From positions 21,879,639-21,943,638 of the forward strand of contig CM019721.1 in NCBI GenBank assembly GCA_009760885.1: a stretch of 64,000 bases of DNA. Reading direction: 5' to 3'. Positions 58,129-64,000 of the stretch are shown here, piece by piece; position 1 is the first letter of the stretch, and every line of letters begins with the position of its first letter. Position numbers and translations under genes: made by a program. This DNA comes from Achatina immaculata (lineage: Eukaryota; Mollusca; Gastropoda; Stylommatophora; Achatinidae). The notes below the pieces were generated by a model, which saw only the letters and a program-made list of their open reading frames with translations, searched no databases and was not told where the DNA came from.

Positions 58129-58719
58129 TGGACCAGGGTGGTGACACTAGACAGGAAGTTAGGATCAGAATTGCAAAAGCAGCATCAATCTTCAAGAATC
58201 TTGAGAACATATGGAATTCAAAAGTTATAAGCACAAAAACCAAGTTAAGACTATTCAATTCAAATGTAATATTCACCCTCATTTATGCAATGCGAAAGCT
58301 GGAAAACAACTAAAGAAATAGAAAAGAAATTAGACTCTTTTGAAAACAAATGCCTAAGGAAAATACTCGGCATCAAGTGGAATGAATTCAAGAACAATGC
58401 AGAGATAAGACAGATGACTGAACAACAACCAGTCTCACGGGTGATCAGGAACAGGAGATGGACATATGTTGGCCACTTGATGAGAAGAAATGAGCAGAGA
58501 ATCCCAAAACAAGCTATCAAGTGGAACATAACAGGCCGAAGAAAAAGGGGCAGACCGCGTGAAACTCTGAAGAGAACATTATTAAGAGAGGCCAAGTTAA
58601 CAGGCATAAAATCCTTTGTTGAGGTTGAAAGACTCGCCGAAGACAGGAAATATTGGCGAACTACTTTGCGAGCCCTATGTGACGTCTAACGGCACGGGAA
58701 GGATATAAGATATATAAGA
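58129..58719 (+). mobile_element. 5'-truncated LINE with 14-bp target-site duplication
   Basis: Same family as 32399-33770: DQGGDTRQEVRIRIAKA, KNLENIWNSKVISTKTKLR, one-base insertion at about 58289, then CLRKILGIKWNEFKNN, GRRKRGRPRETLKRTLLREA and LRALCDV. A GATATAAGATATATAAG tail closes it. TATTAGTTGTATTA occurs on both sides (58115-58128 and 58720-58733), so the insertion is precisely bounded. Confidence 0.93.
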
Positions 58720-58733
58720 TATTAGTTGTATTA

Positions 58734-58880
58734 CAAGGGCTGTTCACAAAGTTATGGGACTGAATTTTTGACCAAATGAGTAGATTTAGTCTTCTTGCCT
58801 CCTTGCGACTGTATACACTTATTCCAGTGATCCTATTATTTATGGAAGCACCTCTAGAAGTCACTTTGTGAAATAAGCCT
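58734..58880 (-). mobile_element. mariner 3' remnant
   Basis: Begins after TA (58732-58733) with a mariner-like terminus, CAAGGGCTGTTCACAAAGTT. On the minus strand the codons HWNKCIQSQGGKKTK and the following KNSVP match the C-terminal end of a mariner transposase (family pattern W.KCI..QG). The other end was not found. Confidence 0.65.
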
Positions 58881-58979
58881 TGTTTGTCCTGACCTTTGAC
58901 TCATTGCCATGTAGTGGTACACACAAGTTTTTTCTCCTGTATTATTTTTCATTATGCTTTAAAGCAAAGAAATCAAACA

Positions 58980-59448
58980 AGGAGGTTCTGAGAGATGCTG
59001 GAGAGATGAGATAAACAATAAAAGAAGTCAGAAAAAGACAATCCAAATTCTTAGAACACGTTCTAGGGCAAGGCAGGCTAGAGTATATCGTGAAATTCAG
59101 ACTTTATCAATTACTCAGATAATCAAGCTTGAAAGAATTCAAAATAAGATCATGAGAACATTTCTGGGATACAGCAGGGAGACTCTGGTCATAGCAATGC
59201 GCTACTTGCTGAATATGCCCAGCATGAAAGTAAGGGACAAGTATATGCAAGTGACGATGTCCCTCAGGATTGCTGGCATGGCAAACCACCTCCTCCTACC
59301 AGAGCTGAACTCAGCAAATGGCAAGTGAGGGAGATCACGGATGGCGGAGGCAGAAGAGACATTGTCAGCAGTCCGTGACCCAGAGCAGATTGCCCTAGAA
59401 CTAGAATGGACTAAAGTGTCAAATATGCAGAATCTAATGATGGTTATT
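58980..59448 (+). mobile_element. LINE C-terminal fragment (fourth family)
   Basis: Reads IKLERIQNKIMRTFLGYSRE, then MRYLLNMPSMKVRDKYMQV and RIAGMANHLLLPEL before a stop. 'LE..QN...R..LG......I..MRYLL..PSM..R' is a typical post-RT segment of some LINE ORFs. It ends at the LTR element boundary. Confidence 0.7.
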
Positions 59449-62289
59449 GACACAGAATAGCAATTCTGTTCAGAGATTATTTGTGTAGTGCTAAAAATTG
59501 TGTTTGCGTAGACCACAATTACGTCGTTAGAAAGGTCCGTGTGCAAAAAGCCGGTCGTTAGAGGGAGTCTTGGTGTGAATGTGTAACGGGATGGACGTGC
59601 TCTGTGGAATGGTGTGATTGTATCTAGAAATGTGGTAGAGCGAGCCTTGTTGTTGTTAGAATTAGTTTAGTTTATTTTCCCTGTGTGAGTTGCAGTCTTT
59701 GGGTAAGCTTGTAAGTATGATTTTTTGGTATGTATAAATCATTGTAAGGTTTTCTTTGCCCATGTGGCATAGAGGTCATCTCATGCCGGGCATTTGTTAC
59801 TGTGAATTTCTGTTCAGCCTGATGGCTACATTCCCATCATCATGATTTCACCCCTCATTTTGGTCCATTAATAAATGTGTGTTGTCTGATGATAAACTAC
59901 ACCAACTGGCTTTGTGGGAATTCTCATTGTTGACCAGTTTGTTTTGGTCGGAAGACTGCCAAGTTATGTTTAAGTCATTGTATTTGTGCTATTTTTGTGG
60001 AGTTGAAAGCCTGGGTGTCTTGTTGTATTTTCTTAGTGTATAATTACAGAAAATTAGGTGATGGTTAGAACACCAGCAACAAGAAGAAACTTATAAGCTG
60101 AAACTGTACTCCACATGAAGATTTAATCAAACCAGTAGTCATACAATTACAGTGGTCCCCTTTGAAGAGAGAAGTAGTCATACATATCTGTTAGAGTGGC
60201 TGCTATAAATAGTCACAGGCACGCACTTACTGTTTCAGTGGTGCTGTGACCAGCCCTTTCTTTCACGGTCTGTCACAAAGTGTTTTAGTTGTTGCTCGTG
60301 GGCTGCTGGTTTCATGCACGGTTCATACTTCTAATTGTGAAGTCTTGGCAAGTCTCCAGGTTGTAGTATTTTTGTCTCCAGTTGTGTAGTACACACAGGG
60401 TTTTGTCTATTGTTACCATGCCCTAGATTACGATTATCGATCGATGACCTGTTTACCTTGGCCTCGTTTTGGCTCTCAAACATGCGCAGACTCTGTTTTG
60501 GTCAACAGCAAATATGTTGTAGAGTAAGGATAGCTAGCTTAAGTTTTGGAAGCTGACTGTAGATAGATTAGGAGTTGATAGGTTTGTAGTTAGTTAGGGA
60601 GTCAAGATTGGAGTTTGGTTAGCTAGCTAGCGTTCGAATTTCGGTTGGTAGTTCTGTCAGCATTGGCTTCCCGACATCTTCTGCCGGAGAAGAAAAGGAG
60701 TAGATTAGGAAAAGAGTTGAGTTGCATTGGTGTCCTTTTCTTCCTTCGAATTGGCGTCAAGGGTGTGTTGACGAGTTTTTGAGGCATCTACTCAAGGCGG
60801 CGACGATGTCCAGCTTGCTCAGAATCTTGGTAGGCACCTCTAGCTCCTGGGCCCTAGGCAGCATAGTGGATAAAGCCATACCAGTAGCTTGTATCCAGTC
60901 CAGTGAAGCTGATCCTGAACCAGTATCCTGCCGGGAACCAGTGCAGCTTGTACGGTACATTTCGCTGGTACTATGTAGGAAGGGACAGGTAACAATTTGT
61001 AACTTAACTGTGACCTCTGAAATTTCAGCAAGAAGTCAAGCCAGATCGTGCAGACTGAACATTATTAATTATTGCAAATAGTGAATGTTGGATTTATTTA
61101 CTGTCATTCTCTTTGGAAGTTTGTTGGACAATTGAGTAGTTCTGATTCTTCCAGTCGCCAGACATTCATACAGAGGGATATAGTAACTTTTTGGACTACC
61201 TTCACCTGTGGAAAAAATTTGTTTTTGGAAATGAACATTCTGTTGATTGGAAATTGCCAGATATGCTTCTTCTGGATAGATTATCTAGAAATTTCAGGAA
61301 CATTATTGTGTTTATACATTAGGGACAATTAATTTGTTCTGATGTGGAATTTTTCTGGATTGCAATTAATTAGCATTTAGTTTACCATTTTGTTGTGATT
61401 TTGCATTAGCAAGGATGATATTGATATTTGACATTAGTGTATGTGTCATTAATTTCAGTTTTTTACTCTGCTAGGTGCTAGAAAACTGAGGATTCTTAGT
61501 TAAAATTTTTCTGGAAGATTGCCATTTGCTGTTATAACTTATTTAACTAAAAAGTACAGTAATTATTCTGGACTGTATAGGTGCCAGTATGGTTGGATTG
61601 GTTTGAGTGGATTGGATATTGCTAATATTGTTTTTTTTTGTTTTGTTATAGATTATTGGTTCCACGTCTGAGTTTTTCCAGAAAGAGTCATGTTACTATG
61701 GAAGAGGTTAGGCTTTGTCATGCAGTGCATTGGAAATGTACCAGAAGCCCTGGAAGTATCATTGCTACATATGGGAAGTCCCTGGGAGATTAAGGCTGCA
61801 GTTGGAGATTCTCTTAAGCATAATTTTTTATAGATTATATAGTTCTTGTGCAGCAATTAGTTAATGTATTTTTTTTTCCTCTGTTTATTTTTTGTATAAC
61901 GGATTTATTAGTAGTTAATTAGGATGGATGATAAATCATGTAGCCTTGAATAAGGTGACATTACTGATGATGACTTATCAATGGCCAATTGTTATGGCAT
62001 TTACCATGTTCAAATTGGTTATTTATCTTTGATGTGACAGCATTGCCTTGGATGTGACATTATTGCCACGGATGTGATGTTATGAGGAGATTACACAAAC
62101 AGGTGTGGTTCTCTGATTGGGTACCTAGGCCGGCACATGGAGATTCCATGTGACTGAGCTCAGGGTACAAATTACCAGAGGGGGTCTTTTTTTTTTTAAG
62201 GACCTAGATATTACATTGTTTTGTTGCGCATACATGTGGTACGTGGCACAGTCCCTTTGGGGATAAATAAAAGGTGGATTAGCCTGATA

Positions 62290-62735
62290 CCAAAGTTTTG
62301 CCTGTTCTGCATATGTTAATGGATAATTATATATGTTAAGAATGGATGATTATATATGATACCTAAAGATTCGCCTATTCTGCATATGTTTAATGGATAT
62401 TTACATGTTTAAGAATGGATGATTATATATGATACCAAAGTTTTGCCTGTTCGGCATATGTTTAATGGATATTTACATATGTTTACGAATGGATGATTAA
62501 TAATTGTAACCCAGATGAACCTATTCTGCGTATGTACAGCATATAGCTGCATTTGTCTGTAATAGCAGATTATATATGATACCAAAAGTTTTGCCTATTC
62601 TGCATATGTTTAATGGATATTTACATATGTTTAAGAATGGATGATTAATAATTGTAACCCAGATGAACCTATTCTGCGTATGTACAGCATATAGCTGCCT
62701 TTGTCAGTAATAGCAGATTATTTATGGTACCAGAG
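62290..62735. repeat. irregular tandem repeat inside the LTR element
   Basis: Four to five copies of a unit containing TATATGATACCAAAGTTTTG, CCTATTCTGCATATGTTTAA and GAATGGATGATTA, with period varying from about 80 to 170 bp. Confidence 0.85.
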
Positions 62736-62965
62736 TTTACCTATTCTATGTATGTGTATTGAGGAGTCACACATAATAGAAATAGATGATTGTATATGAA
62801 GTGGACATGGGCTGAGTATAGCCGAAAGTCACACGAACAGTTTATGGGTATAGTCAGAGTATGATGTTCTATGCTGAGAGTCGATTATTATCTTTGAATT
62901 AGCCTGGAGTATGATTTAGATAAGTAGACTGGTTTTTTTGAAAGTTTTGACAGGCAAAACTCTAC

Positions 62966-63703
62966 TTTTTGGGAGGGGGGAATATTATAGCAGCATAGGC
63001 CAGGGGTTATACCCAGGATTGGTATTTAAGAAATAATTACTAGAGTGAGTACCCTTGTTTGAGAGGTAGGTTGGTTGAGACCACTGAGCGGGGGTCTTGG
63101 GAAAAGCGTGCTGCATGGCGAAAACTGAGTGGGTAGGAATAGTATAAATACCACTCACGATTAGTCTAAAGAGGAGAGCCTTACTTGTTTTGTATAGCAA
63201 GAGCCTTACTTGTTTTGTTGTAGGAAGAATTTTAGAGTTTTGATGTAGAGGGAATCTCGTTTAGGAAGAGTTTCTAGCAGTGGCAATTTGTTAGTAGTTA
63301 GTTGGAGGAATTAGGTTTCTTGATGGCTGAGGTTTTAGGTGGAATGTGGTGAGTATGATTTCATGTGTATAGGACTTATTGTAAGGCGGATTGCCTTTTA
63401 CTCATTTTCCTGTTATGTCCATGTTGCGGACAGTCACATGCGCCAGATATAGGATGGGTTGTTATGGAGATTGCATATGTTATACTTTACTACTCATAGC
63501 GTTGAATATACACATAAGAGTAGGTAGTTATTTGAATATTGTACACCTTGGTACACCTTGTGGGTAGAATTAGGGTTGTGTTGGATAGTGATTAGTTTGA
63601 TTAATTCTTTTTTTTGAGAGTTTTCTGTAAAAGTTAGTAATTTTTTGTTGGAGATATTTGATGGCCAAATATCTAACTTTAGGGGGTGGGGAGATATTTT
63701 GTA
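62966..63703 (+). other. possible second, diverged LTR-like segment
   Basis: Starts after its own purine run (GGGAGGGGGGAA, about 62971-62982) and contains TATAAATA (63145-63152) with downstream features loosely like the flanking LTR (AGTATGATTT, TTATTGTAAGG). It could be the remains of another LTR. Low confidence. Confidence 0.35.
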
Positions 63704-64000
63704 ACAGAATAGCAATTCTGTTCAGAGATTATTTGTGTAGTGCTAAAAATTGTGTTTGCGTAGACCACAATTACGTCGTTAGAAAGGTCCGTGTGCAAAA
63801 AGCCGGTCGTTAGAGGGAGTCTTGGTGTGAATGTGTAACGGGATGGACGTGCTCTGTGGAACGGTGTGATTGTATCTAGAAATGTGGTAGAGCGAGCCTT
63901 GTTGTTGTTAGAATTAGTTTAGTTTATTTTCCCTGTGTGAGTTGCAGTCTTTGGGTAAGCTTGTAAGTATGATTTTTTGGTATGTATAAATCATTGTAAG

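Larger units (their letters stand above)
59449..64000 (+). mobile_element. LTR retroelement without recognisable ORFs (right LTR cut by window)
   Basis: About 290 bp starting at 59449 (TGACACAGAATAGCAATTCT) recur nearly identically from 63705 (TGTAACAGAATAGC...) to the window end. A purine tract (AGGGGGTGGGGAGA, about 63682-63695) lies just before the right copy, as a polypurine primer site would. AATAAA occurs at about 59870. The region GAATTGGCGTCAAGGGTG (about 60757) could be a primer-binding site, putting the LTR at up to about 1.3 kb. No gag, protease, RT or integrase motif is visible, so the element is probably non-autonomous. Confidence 0.75.

Noticed and set aside
57826..58230. 134-codon frame reading into LINE sequence
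   Set aside because: It combines a 33-bp repeat with the start of a LINE fragment in the wrong frame. It is not a gene.
60722..61081. 119-codon frame in the LTR element (MHWCPFLPSNWRQG...)
   Set aside because: No recognised domain. It might be a gag remnant near a putative primer-binding site, but nothing supports it beyond position.

Overview
This is a 64 kb stretch of AT-rich animal nuclear DNA. Split genes with GT-AG introns, many degenerate LINEs, Helitrons, Tc1/mariner elements and dozens of minisatellites point to an invertebrate. The sigma-class GST sequence and the repeat style suggest a mollusc, most likely a gastropod, but the species is an inference. The window holds two genuine host genes, facing each other. 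A complete five-exon sigma-class glutathione S-transferase (476-10665, +) lies at the left. The last two coding exons of a gamma-glutamyltranspeptidase (glutathione hydrolase) gene (50788-56754, -) lie at the right, and its remaining exons are beyond the right edge. Both enzymes use glutathione. Nothing in the sequence shows that they are co-regulated.

Layout. 1-11.5 kb: the GST gene, whose 7 kb first intron is filled with minisatellites, a duplicated LINE fragment and an unidentified retroposon. 11.5-19.5 kb: microsatellites, a LINE C-terminal fragment, a long hairpin, a 5'-truncated LINE with a 488-residue reverse-transcriptase frame, and an LTR-like copy. A 100-base assembly gap sits at 19752-19851. 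20.2-22.7 kb: an internally deleted mariner and a full-length dead Tc1. 23-32 kb: minisatellites. One of them (28-bp unit) hosts a nearly full-length 4.2 kb LINE (minus strand) and a mariner, both with readable target-site duplications. 32.4-35.7 kb: another LINE, tandemly duplicated together with part of a Helitron. 35.7-37.4 kb: a complete copy of the unidentified retroposon inside a 44-bp tandem array. 38.7-45.2 kb: a decayed Helitron (Rep plus helicase), broken by a solo LTR and by a 1 kb minisatellite that grew out of its own helicase coding sequence. 45.2-46.7 kb: a second Tc1. 47-50 kb: four minisatellites. 50.8-56.8 kb: the GGT exons and their repeat-filled intron. 57-59.4 kb: LINE and mariner remnants. 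59.4-64 kb: an LTR element without recognisable coding capacity.

The strongest theme is two-way traffic between transposons and minisatellites. Short segments of transposon ORFs have been amplified into tandem arrays three times (34 bp in the Helitron helicase, 54 bp and 76 bp in one LINE), and transposons have repeatedly inserted into existing arrays. I see no CRISPR, operon, tRNA or rRNA gene, and no clearly new functional system.
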